A DNA stretch of 5,534 bases, from assembly GCA_002471865.1 (NCBI GenBank), contig DKQU01000076.1:1-5534 (forward strand), written 5' to 3'. Positions within the stretch are counted from its first letter, which is position 1, and each line of letters starts with the position of its first letter. The position numbers were made by a program, and so were the translations under genes. This document shows, one piece after another, positions 1-4,899 of the stretch. The notes below the pieces were generated by a model. It was not told the origin of the DNA. It ran no database searches and saw only the letters and a list, made by a program, of their open reading frames with translations. Origin of the DNA: Fidelibacterota bacterium UBA7300 (lineage in GTDB: Bacteria > Fidelibacterota > Marinisomatia > Marinisomatales > UBA2128).

Positions 1-531
1 AATCATGGCTTCAAAGGCGTCAATCAGGTACGGTTTTTTCACCTTTTCTGCTTTTTTTGCATTATCATCAATGGCGCCGCGATAGACCAGTTTACCCTCA
101 TTGTTGAAAAGGTAGATGTGCGGGGTCCTTGTGGCACCGAAAGCTGAAGCAAGTTTTGACTCTTTATCCATGGTGTAGTAGAAGTCGTACTTCGCTTTAT
201 TGGCACGTTTCTTCATGTCGTCTAGACTGTCACCTCTGTTGCGAGTGTTTTCATTGGAATTGATGGCAATAGTGCCCACACCCTCTATTTGGAACTTCTG
301 GGAGATCGTGATGTAACGGTCTTCCCATCTGTCTACCCAGGGACAAGTATTGCAGGAGAAAATCACCAGTAGACCATTCTCTCCTCTGGCGTCATTCAGG
401 CTCACAGTTTTACCGCTTATGTCTGGCATTTTCATGTTGGACATCGGTATATCCGATCCAATTTCAAGTTCGCCAGCGGATACGACAGCAGTTAACATAA
501 GCGGAAGTATCCATAATAAAGACTTTTTCAT
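1..531 (-). CDS. Exported AhpC/TSA-like thioredoxin-fold protein, C-terminus cut by window edge
   Basis: The reading frame is open from an ATG at 529-531 to the left edge (177 codons, no stop), so the last residues are missing. Residues 1-19 look like a signal peptide (MKKSLLWILP then LMLTAVVSA, cleavage before GELEIG), placing the product in the periplasm or outside the cell. The thioredoxin-fold active site is a CNTC motif (C60, C63) in the context FSCNTCPWVDRW, and a TRTPHIY stretch supplies the cis-proline (P137). An RGAIDDN stretch follows at 151-157. This combination is typical of the redoxin/thioredoxin-family proteins in the AhpC/TSA superfamily, usually about 190-210 residues, so perhaps 20-30 residues are missing. 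The start lies 2 bases after the stop of the upstream TlpA-like gene, with GAAGGA as ribosome binding site inside that gene's end. This implies translational coupling. The fold and exported location are well supported; the substrate is unknown. Confidence 0.85.
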   Translation of the reverse strand, partial: MKKSLLWILPLMLTAVVSAGELEIGSDIPMSNMKMPDISGKTVSLNDARGENGLLVIFSCNTCPWVDRWEDRYITISQKFQIEGVGTIAINSNENTRNRGDSLDDMKKRANKAKYDFYYTMDKESKLASAFGATRTPHIYLFNNEGKLVYRGAIDDNAKKAEKVKKPYLIDAFEAMI

Positions 532-533
532 CT

Positions 534-1028
534 TTAGTTTCCTTCACTTATTGCTTTTTCAATGGCATCAAAAAATCTCTTTTCAGGTTGTTTTGCTTCC
601 CAGAAATCTACAACATTTCCGGTATTCTTATCATATACAATGGTAAAGGGAAGTGCCCCGGACCACTCCCTAGAAATAGAGTTGATAAACTCGTTGTCAT
701 CCTGATTCTTGATTAAGGAGAGACCTGTTACCCCCTGTTTTTGGAGGAATTCGATTACCCTCTGCTTAGCATCGAGCCAATCGGTGGAGACGAATAGGAT
801 GATGGCGTCATCAGCAAATTGCTCGGCAAGATGAACGATCATAGGAAACTCTTCCACGCACGGCTCGCACCAGGTAGACCAGTAATTGACAAGCACAGCC
901 TTCTCACCTTTATATTCAGCCACGGCGGAGAGGATATCACTAGCTGATGCCTCTTTCAGGTTTACGTCTGCTTGTGAAGGGTGGACCATCATGAGGAGTA
1001 AAAAGAGGATAGTGTTCCATCTCAACAT
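534..1028 (-). CDS. Exported TlpA/ResA-type thiol-disulfide thioredoxin
   Basis: This is a 164-residue protein using the ATG at 1026-1028. It begins with a short signal sequence (MLRWNTILFLLLMMVHPSQA), then a thioredoxin-like domain with the redox pair CEPC (C54, C57) in VNYWSTWCEPCVEEFP and a cis-proline in GALPFTI (P127). The WCxPC motif and roughly 140-residue mature length fit TlpA/ResA-type reductants, which keep periplasmic cysteines reduced, for example in cytochrome c maturation. The partner here is unknown. The frame is open further upstream to an ATG at 1107-1109 and a TTG at 1122-1124. I prefer 1028 because it puts the hydrophobic signal at the N-terminus, although its ribosome binding site is weak. 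The gene ends 2 bases before the start of the redoxin gene, and the two probably act as a pair of envelope redox proteins. Confidence 0.85.
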   Translation of the reverse strand: MLRWNTILFLLLMMVHPSQADVNLKEASASDILSAVAEYKGEKAVLVNYWSTWCEPCVEEFPMIVHLAEQFADDAIILFVSTDWLDAKQRVIEFLQKQGVTGLSLIKNQDDNEFINSISREWSGALPFTIVYDKNTGNVVDFWEAKQPEKRFFDAIEKAISEGN

Positions 1029-1132
1029 ATTAAAATGAGGAAACAGGCTTTGGGCAAAGCGCTTTTTGAGCCCTTCCTGGCCAATTCGCCATACAGTGGC
1101 CAAAGTCATTCCGTTACTGTGCAAATAACAAG

Positions 1133-1495
1133 TTAATCACCTGCTTCTTCCGAAACTGGTTCTTCCAGTGGAGGCAGGTCGCCCGGATCGAGAATACCCT
1201 TGGCGATGAGCATCCATTCACTCTGCTGAGGTTTTCTACCCAGTTCCATCCGATAGAGTTCGCCTGTTGCTGTATCTAGCATGTAATGCCAGTGAGTTCG
1301 CTCAATGGAAAATGACTGCAGCTGGTAGCGCCCAGTATGCACATTAGTTTCGATCTTCTCGCGGATAAGACTTTCCAACCGGTTCATGTATTCGCGGATG
1401 TCATCCTCACCCTGCGGCGGGGCTGAAAATGTTGTACCAACCATCAACAGCCACACAAATGCGACCGTTAGTATTCCGAATGCAGATTTTCTCAT
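1133..1495 (-). CDS. Small exported protein of unknown function (120 aa)
   Basis: I do not recognise a family. The ATG at 1493-1495 is chosen because a full Shine-Dalgarno AAAGGAGG sits 6 bases upstream; an upstream TTG at 1514-1516 has no such support. Residues 1-25 form a signal peptide (basic MRKS, hydrophobic core GILTVAFVWLLMVG, then TTFSA). The mature part starts with a charged, probably helical stretch (DDIREYMNRLESLIREKIET, about 31-50). A segment likely to be beta-rich follows, with TGRYQLQSFSIERTHWHYML (55-73), then DTATGELYRMELG (74-86) and a WMLIAKG segment (94-100). The tail is acidic and proline-rich (LDPGDLPPLEEPVSEEAGD). There is no cysteine, so it is not itself a thiol oxidoreductase and not a lipoprotein. 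Its position directly ahead of the TlpA-like gene suggests an envelope accessory role, but that is inference. Confidence 0.75.
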   Translation of the reverse strand: MRKSAFGILTVAFVWLLMVGTTFSAPPQGEDDIREYMNRLESLIREKIETNVHTGRYQLQSFSIERTHWHYMLDTATGELYRMELGRKPQQSEWMLIAKGILDPGDLPPLEEPVSEEAGD

Positions 1496-1501
1496 GCTGA
1501 A

Positions 1502-1509
1502 CCTCCTTT
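1502..1509 (-). promoter_or_regulatory. Strong Shine-Dalgarno of the 120-aa exported protein
   Basis: Read on the minus strand, this site is AAAGGAGG followed by TTGAGC-like spacing of 6 bases (TTCAGC) and then ATG at 1495. It fixes the start of the gene and argues against the upstream TTG start. Confidence 0.85.
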
Positions 1510-1534
1510 GTGTCAATGGTTTTAAATCTATGGG

Positions 1535-1563
1535 AATCTACAAAATAGAGACGTGGCTGTCAC
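1535..1563 (-). promoter_or_regulatory. Candidate sigma70-type promoter for the exported redox genes
   Basis: On the minus strand GTGACA (1558-1563, one mismatch to TTGACA) is separated by exactly 17 bases from TAGATT (1535-1540, four of six matches to TATAAT). A start point would fall near 1528, giving a leader of about 30 bases with the strong Shine-Dalgarno in it. The site begins just downstream of the hydrolase stop, so it could give the exported redox genes transcription independent of the hydrolase. A second AATCTA (plus strand) at 1525-1530 repeats the -10 sequence. This is motif matching only; promoter consensus in this lineage may differ. Confidence 0.35.
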
Positions 1564-1574
1564 TCGGGAATTTA

Positions 1575-2216
1575 TCAACTGCCCAACGTACGGGATCGCT
1601 CGTATTGTGCCATGCGATCCACGAAATCATCTTCGCTCTCAGCTTGCAGCAATGTACTGATCGCAATGTTTTCTTTTAGGGTAATGGTCGGTTGATGACC
1701 GTAATTATGTCCGGGGTAGATAACAGTATCACCCGGCAGAGGCAGAAGTTCTTCGTAAACACTCCGGTAGAGTTGGCGACTGTCGCCTTGCGGACTGATT
1801 GTCCGACCCGTCCGTCCTACAAATAGAGTATCGCCGGAGAAAAGGCACTTCTCAGTCTGAAAGCAGACTGAATCCGGATAGTGTCCCGGCGTGTGAATCA
1901 CGTTTATCTTCAGCTGTCCTACCGATAAGGTATCGCCATCACTCAGCGAGAGTGATTCAGGGAAGGATCCGCCGCCGAAGTGAGCGATCTGGATATCTTC
2001 CAAAGAGGAGCGGTATTCACGAGCATAAGCTGTATGATCCCCATGGGTGTGAGTAATGAGCAGATAGTTGACATTGAGCTGCTCTGATTCGATGATGGGC
2101 TCAATCTCTGTGAAGGGAACGGCGGCATCGATGATGGCTGCATCTTGAGTATCGTCACCTGCTAATAGGTAACTGAAATTGTTATCGTAGCCACCTTCGT
2201 ATGTCCAAATACGCAT
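1575..2216 (-). CDS. Metallo-beta-lactamase-fold hydrolase, glyoxalase II-like
   Basis: The 213-residue protein carries the complete metal-binding set of the glyoxalase II branch of the MBL superfamily. There is THTHGDH (H56, H58, D60, H61), then HTPGH (H112), then FSGDTLFVGRTGR (D129) and finally YPGHNYG (H170). Together these form a two-metal site that in this family hydrolyses thioesters such as S-lactoylglutathione, or related substrates. Length and motif order match the single-domain hydroxyacylglutathione hydrolase-like proteins. It lacks the extra C-terminal helical domain of classical glyoxalase II, so the true substrate is uncertain. No signal peptide is seen, so it should be cytoplasmic. 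The start is the ATG at 2214-2216 with AAGGTGA 5 bases upstream; the frame stays open further upstream, but that stretch crosses the divergent promoter region and lacks family similarity. It is the first gene of the minus-strand cluster, 79 bases ahead of the 120-aa gene. All ten arginines use CGN codons, unlike its neighbours. Confidence 0.92.
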   Translation of the reverse strand: MRIWTYEGGYDNNFSYLLAGDDTQDAAIIDAAVPFTEIEPIIESEQLNVNYLLITHTHGDHTAYAREYRSSLEDIQIAHFGGGSFPESLSLSDGDTLSVGQLKINVIHTPGHYPDSVCFQTEKCLFSGDTLFVGRTGRTISPQGDSRQLYRSVYEELLPLPGDTVIYPGHNYGHQPTITLKENIAISTLLQAESEDDFVDRMAQYERSRTLGS

Positions 2217-2313
2217 CTTTGTCACCTTGGGAAATGTACAATGAATATTTAGCGTAAAAGCAGTAATTTCACGGGTGCGATAACCATTACCCAATAGGTG
2301 GGAATTATCAACT
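2217..2313. promoter_or_regulatory. Divergent intergenic region (MBL hydrolase / two-TM protein)
   Basis: This 97-base spacer separates two divergently transcribed units and must hold both promoters unless they are fed from elsewhere. On the minus strand AAGGTGA (2222-2228) is the ribosome binding site of the hydrolase. On the plus strand TTGTCA (2219-2224) and TACAAT (2237-2242) each resemble promoter hexamers but are only 12 bases apart, so no well-spaced pair can be named. AGGTGGG (2296-2302) is the best ribosome binding site for the two-TM gene. It lies 11 bases before the ATG and partly inside a small CCCA/TGGG hairpin (2290-2293 with 2299-2302). Confidence 0.45.
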
Positions 2314-2556
2314 ATGACTAAATCGAATAGACAGAAATTATTGAGGACTTCCGGCATCTATCTTGCTTTAGCAGGAGGAGCTATTATTGCACTCTATATT
2401 TTGTACTGGATACTTGACAGTATCCTTAATATAAGTACAATCGTCAAGATCGGTGTGATTCTGCTGGTGGTAGGTGGGATATTACTGGTTATCAGTATCA
2501 TCCGCGAGCGGACGGAAGATGCTAAAAATGAGACCTTCAGGGGGATAAGACAATGA
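2314..2556 (+). CDS. Small two-helix inner-membrane protein of unknown function
   Basis: This is an 80-residue protein with a short basic N-terminus (MTKSNRQKLLRTSG) and two hydrophobic helices. They span about residues 14-35 (IYLALAGGAIIALYILYWIL) and 41-63 (TIVKIGVILLVVGGILLVISII), with a very short turn between. The charged tail is RERTEDAKNETFRGIRQ. By the positive-inside rule both ends should face the cytoplasm. I do not recognise a named family. The start is ATG 2314, with a somewhat distant AGGTGGG as ribosome binding site. Its TGA overlaps the ATG of the downstream YbjQ gene (ATGA at 2553-2556), so the two are translationally coupled and probably work together, perhaps as a membrane anchor and a soluble partner. 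The partnership is inferred from arrangement alone. Confidence 0.8.
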   Translation: MTKSNRQKLLRTSGIYLALAGGAIIALYILYWILDSILNISTIVKIGVILLVVGGILLVISIIRERTEDAKNETFRGIRQ

Positions 2557-2873
2557 TACTGACGACAACAGCGACCATTGCCGGCTACCGGCTTGTTGAG
2601 ACAAAAGGACTGGTACGGGGGAGTACCATCCGCGCTAAACATGTAGGTAAAGACATCTTAGCAGGTCTCCGGACTCTGGTTGGAGGTGAAATCAAAGAGT
2701 ACACTAAGATGATGGCCGAGTCCAGAGAGGAGGCTACGCAGAGAATGATATCTGCAGCGGAAGAGTTGGGTGCCAACGCTGTCATCGAAATCCGCTTTTC
2801 TACTGCAATGATAATGTCAAACTCTTCGGAAATCCTCGCTTACGGTACAGCGGTGGTGATAGAAAAGGAGTAA
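2553..2873 (+). CDS. YbjQ/UPF0145 family protein
   Basis: At 106 residues this is the normal full length for the YbjQ (UPF0145, 'heavy-metal-binding domain') family. Recognisable family features are the N-terminal ATIAGYRLVETKGLVRGSTIRA, the central GGEIKEYTKMMAESREEATQRM helix, the signature ELGANAVIEIRF (about 73-84) and the closing EILAYGTAVVI. Family members are small soluble proteins that assemble into rings; no biochemical function is established, and the metal-binding name is weakly founded. The usual glycine of the GANAVIG signature is glutamate here (GANAVIE). The start ATG overlaps the stop of the two-TM gene, with AGGGGGA 7 bases upstream as ribosome binding site. No terminator follows the stop, so transcription may run on into the tRNA and glucanase. 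Confidence 0.92.
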   Translation: MILTTTATIAGYRLVETKGLVRGSTIRAKHVGKDILAGLRTLVGGEIKEYTKMMAESREEATQRMISAAEELGANAVIEIRFSTAMIMSNSSEILAYGTAVVIEKE

Positions 2874-2942
2874 AATCGTTTTAAATTACGCTACCTCTTC
2901 GTTGTACTGCGACTAATTTGTAAATTCACCTATAGATTTGAT
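2874..2942 (+). other. Spacer between YbjQ gene and tRNA-Arg
   Basis: This 69-base AT-rich stretch contains no open frame and no intrinsic terminator. TATAGA at 2931-2936 is a possible -10 element, but it ends only 6 bases before the tRNA, and the hexamer at the matching -35 position (2908-2913, TGCGAC) is poor. The tRNA is therefore either transcribed from a non-canonical promoter here or read through from the YbjQ gene. Confidence 0.4.
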
Positions 2943-3016
2943 GCCCCGGTAGCTCAGCTGGATAGAGCAACGGCCTTCTAAGCCGTGGGCCACAGGTTCG
3001 AGTCCTGTCCGGGGTA
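2943..3016 (+). tRNA. tRNA-Arg (anticodon TCT)
   Basis: The 74-base sequence folds into a full cloverleaf. The acceptor stem is GCCCCGG/CCGGGGT. The D arm is GCTC-AGCTGGATA-GAGC. The anticodon arm is ACGGC-CTTCTAA-GCCGT with anticodon TCT (2976-2978 region), reading AGA and AGG. A five-base variable loop GGGCC follows, then the T arm ACAGG-TTCGAGT-CCTGT. The discriminator is A3016. The first acceptor pair is a G-U wobble. CCA is not encoded (the next bases are CTA), so it must be added by a nucleotidyltransferase. The downstream glucanase start codon is only 24 bases from the 3' end. Confidence 0.97.
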
Positions 3017-3030
3017 CTAATGAACGTAAC

Positions 3031-3035
3031 GGAGG
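3031..3035 (+). promoter_or_regulatory. Shine-Dalgarno of the GH16 glucanase
   Basis: GGAGG lies 5 bases before ATG 3041 (AACGGAGGAAAAAATG). It fixes that start and rules against the in-frame ATG at 3020, which has only tRNA sequence before it. Confidence 0.9.
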
Positions 3036-3040
3036 AAAAA

Positions 3041-4825
3041 ATGAAAAAGACACTAATATTTTTAATTCTATCTGTGGGATTTTGTCATGCACAGGTTGGA
3101 GACCTAATCTGGCAGGAAAATTTTGATAATCTGGACAATTGGATGAAGATTACTGGAAATGGATCCTGGGGCTGGGGCAATGGTGAACTGGAATTCTACA
3201 AGGAAGAAAATGTTGAGGTAGCTGAAATCCCTGGTGAACAGGGAAATAATGCGCTGCATATTACGGCACTGGAAGAATCAGGACCTGATATCGTTGACCA
3301 ATGGGGAAATCCGTTAAACTATACATCGGGAAAGGTGACCACAAAAGCAAAAGTCTCGGTTCAATACGGTGTGATTGAGACAAGAGTAAGAGTGCCAGAC
3401 CTTGATCTTGGAGGATGGCCTGCAGTATGGCTGCTTGGAACATCAAATCTCAGCTGGCCCCGTAGTGGTGAACTCGATTTGATGGAAATGGGGTCTCGCC
3501 AGGCTTTCAGAGATTTACATGATGAACACAATGGTGGTAATGGTGCAAATAACTCAACCGTTAATCAAGTGGTGGGAGCCAATGCTATTTTTTATGCAGA
3601 TGAAGCTGTAACACCGGAAAATCCAACAGGTGCCGCAAGTATTTCATGGGATCCGGATGATGATTACTGCAGACCATACTATAATTATGATAACCTGAAC
3701 GATAGATTTCTAGTATATCGTATGTATTGGGATCCAGACAGTATTCGGTTTACTGTTATTGATGATAGTGTTGAGTACGATTTTTACACAGAACCATTTC
3801 CGATTGATAGTGTTTCTGCTGAATTTCAGGAACCCTTTTATCTTATAGCCAATCTGGCCATAGGCGGATTATTTACTGATGCAGAATATCTTGGTGGAGA
3901 CGGATTGCCGATTTCCATGTCTTTTCCTGCTCATATGTATGTTGACTATATTAAAGTAATGGAATGGAACGGGCAGGGCGAAGTTCATATCGGGCCGCCC
4001 ACTTTCCAGGAAGGGACCTTTGGTCTCTTTACGGACACAACTCCGATTGACAACGGCTTGGTAGTCGGAGAAGATGCGGAAATCTACGTTTGGGAAGGTA
4101 CCTTAAGCGAAGGCACTATTCCACCCTATGAAGGTGAAAACGGCATATCATGGCAAACCACCGGATTAGGCTGGTTTGGCGCAGGAATCATGTCCATGCA
4201 GCCAGTTAACCTATTCAATTTTGGAGAAGGACATTTAAAATTTATGATAAAAATTCCGGCACATGTTTCCTTCCAGATCGGTATTATCGATACCTGGGGG
4301 AATCAATCGTATGTTGAATTTCCGGCCAATCAGACTACATATGGCCTTGTCAGAGATGGCAATTGGGGACAGGCATCAATACCCGTGGAAGATATCAGGG
4401 GCGAATGGATTGATCTGCGAATGTTGAGTTATGAGTTTGTCATACTGGAAGTCAATGGCGCGTCGTGTGAGTTTGGCCTAGATGATATTTACTGGGATGA
4501 TGGTGTAACCAACAACATTATTGAAAACGAATTTAGTGAGACCCCAATTAAATATAGTTTGAATAACAACTATCCCAACCCTTTCAATCCATTGACAACC
4601 ATCCACTATGATTTGCCGGAAGATGGGTTCGTAAACGTCACCATCTACGACATGATGGGCAGAACAGTCAAAATTATGGTAAACAAAGAGCAGAACGCTG
4701 GCGTCAAATCAGTGCAATGGGATGCTACCGATAGTTTCGGTAAACCAGTGAGTGCTGGTCTCTACCTGTACACAATACAGGCAGGGGACTTCACACAAAC
4801 CAAGAAGATGGTGCTGTTGAAATAA
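3041..4825 (+). CDS. Secreted GH16 beta-glucanase (laminarinase-like) with C-terminal sorting domain
   Basis: This 594-residue exported enzyme starts with a signal peptide (MKKTLIFLILSVGFCHA). A GH16 domain spans about residues 20-309. It includes the GGWPAVWLLG substrate-cleft segment (124-133), the catalytic motif GELDLMEM with nucleophile E144, D146 and acid/base E149, and a closing YVDYIKVMEW strand. EXDXXE is the laminarinase-type version, so endo-hydrolysis of beta-1,3- or mixed-linkage glucans is likely. Between the motif and NDRFLVYRMYWDPD lies an Asp/Asn/Tyr-rich insert (about 160-220). Residues about 313-488 form a second beta-rich domain (FGLFTD, YVWEG, GLGWFGAGI, LKFMIKIP, FGLDDIYW), probably a carbohydrate-binding jelly roll. 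The last 85 or so residues (YPNPFNP at 511-517, IYDMMGR, KKMVLLK end) are a type A sorting domain used for type IX secretion. The product should be cell-surface or extracellular, for feeding on algal glucan. It is followed by a strong terminator. Confidence 0.92.
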   Translation: MKKTLIFLILSVGFCHAQVGDLIWQENFDNLDNWMKITGNGSWGWGNGELEFYKEENVEVAEIPGEQGNNALHITALEESGPDIVDQWGNPLNYTSGKVTTKAKVSVQYGVIETRVRVPDLDLGGWPAVWLLGTSNLSWPRSGELDLMEMGSRQAFRDLHDEHNGGNGANNSTVNQVVGANAIFYADEAVTPENPTGAASISWDPDDDYCRPYYNYDNLNDRFLVYRMYWDPDSIRFTVIDDSVEYDFYTEPFPIDSVSAEFQEPFYLIANLAIGGLFTDAEYLGGDGLPISMSFPAHMYVDYIKVMEWNGQGEVHIGPPTFQEGTFGLFTDTTPIDNGLVVGEDAEIYVWEGTLSEGTIPPYEGENGISWQTTGLGWFGAGIMSMQPVNLFNFGEGHLKFMIKIPAHVSFQIGIIDTWGNQSYVEFPANQTTYGLVRDGNWGQASIPVEDIRGEWIDLRMLSYEFVILEVNGASCEFGLDDIYWDDGVTNNIIENEFSETPIKYSLNNNYPNPFNPLTTIHYDLPEDGFVNVTIYDMMGRTVKIMVNKEQNAGVKSVQWDATDSFGKPVSAGLYLYTIQAGDFTQTKKMVLLK

Positions 4826-4833
4826 ACATCAAG

Positions 4834-4857
4834 CCCCGCCAAGTAGCGGGGATTTTT
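4834..4857 (+). terminator. Intrinsic terminator after the glucanase gene
   Basis: A six-pair G+C stem CCCCGC (4834-4839) / GCGGGG (4846-4851) with loop CAAGTA is followed by A and five T. Further out, ATAAAC (4822-4827, containing the stop codon) can pair with GTTTAT (4858-4863), lengthening the structure. It ends the tRNA-glucanase unit 9 bases after the stop. Confidence 0.92.
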
Positions 4858-4864
4858 GTTTATA
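4834..4864 (+). repeat. Direct repeat copy 1 (terminator-containing, 31 bases)
   Basis: Without gaps, 26 of 31 bases match 5426-5456. The shared blocks are CCCGC, AAGTAGCGG and TTTTTGTTTATA. Both copies lie in the same orientation and bracket the 160-aa gene. Confidence 0.8.
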
Positions 4865-4892
4865 GACATTTAGGACTGGGGGGGTGTAATAT
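4863..4892 (+). promoter_or_regulatory. Candidate promoter of the 160-aa gene, placing the start at or near the ATG
   Basis: TAGACA (4863-4868) and TAATAT (4887-4892) are spaced by 18 bases. The transcription start would fall about 7 bases on, at 4899-4900, that is on the ATG itself. A run of seven G lies in the spacer (4878-4884). This is motif matching only; if true, the mRNA would be leaderless. Confidence 0.3.
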
Positions 4893-4899
4893 TGCTATT

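Noticed and set aside
350..646. Plus-strand open frame across the redoxin/TlpA junction
   Set aside because: It is antisense to two well-supported coding regions with clear motifs and has no ribosome binding site or recognisable protein features.
1708..1718. Exact 11-base match (TGTCCGGGGTA) to the 3' end of the tRNA-Arg gene, as if a tRNA attachment-site remnant
   Set aside because: It lies inside the MBL gene at the codons for the conserved YPGH motif, lacks the rest of the T arm, and no integrase is present. Chance similarity.
2217..2357. N-terminal extension of the MBL hydrolase to ATG 2357
   Set aside because: The extension overlaps the divergent two-TM gene, shows no family similarity, and the internal ATG at 2216 has AAGGTGA at correct spacing.
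2883..2919. Hairpin-like pairing after the YbjQ gene (AAATT...CGC with GCG...AATTT) as a terminator
   Set aside because: The stem is interrupted, the loop is long and no T-tract follows.
2931..2940. TATAGATTTG as a Bacteroidetes-type -7 element for the tRNA
   Set aside because: It contains a perfect TAnnTTTG, but it ends 2 bases before the mature tRNA, so transcription would begin inside the tRNA.
3020..3040. Earlier in-frame ATG at 3020 for the glucanase
   Set aside because: No ribosome binding site (tRNA sequence precedes it), and it would put seven charged or polar residues before a textbook MKKTLIF signal peptide that has its own GGAGG.
2943..4825. tRNA-Arg(UCU) beside the glucanase as a codon-supply arrangement
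   Set aside because: The glucanase uses AGA/AGG for 8 of 13 arginines, but other genes in the window do so as often (TlpA 4 of 4, two-TM protein 4 of 6), so there is no special demand.
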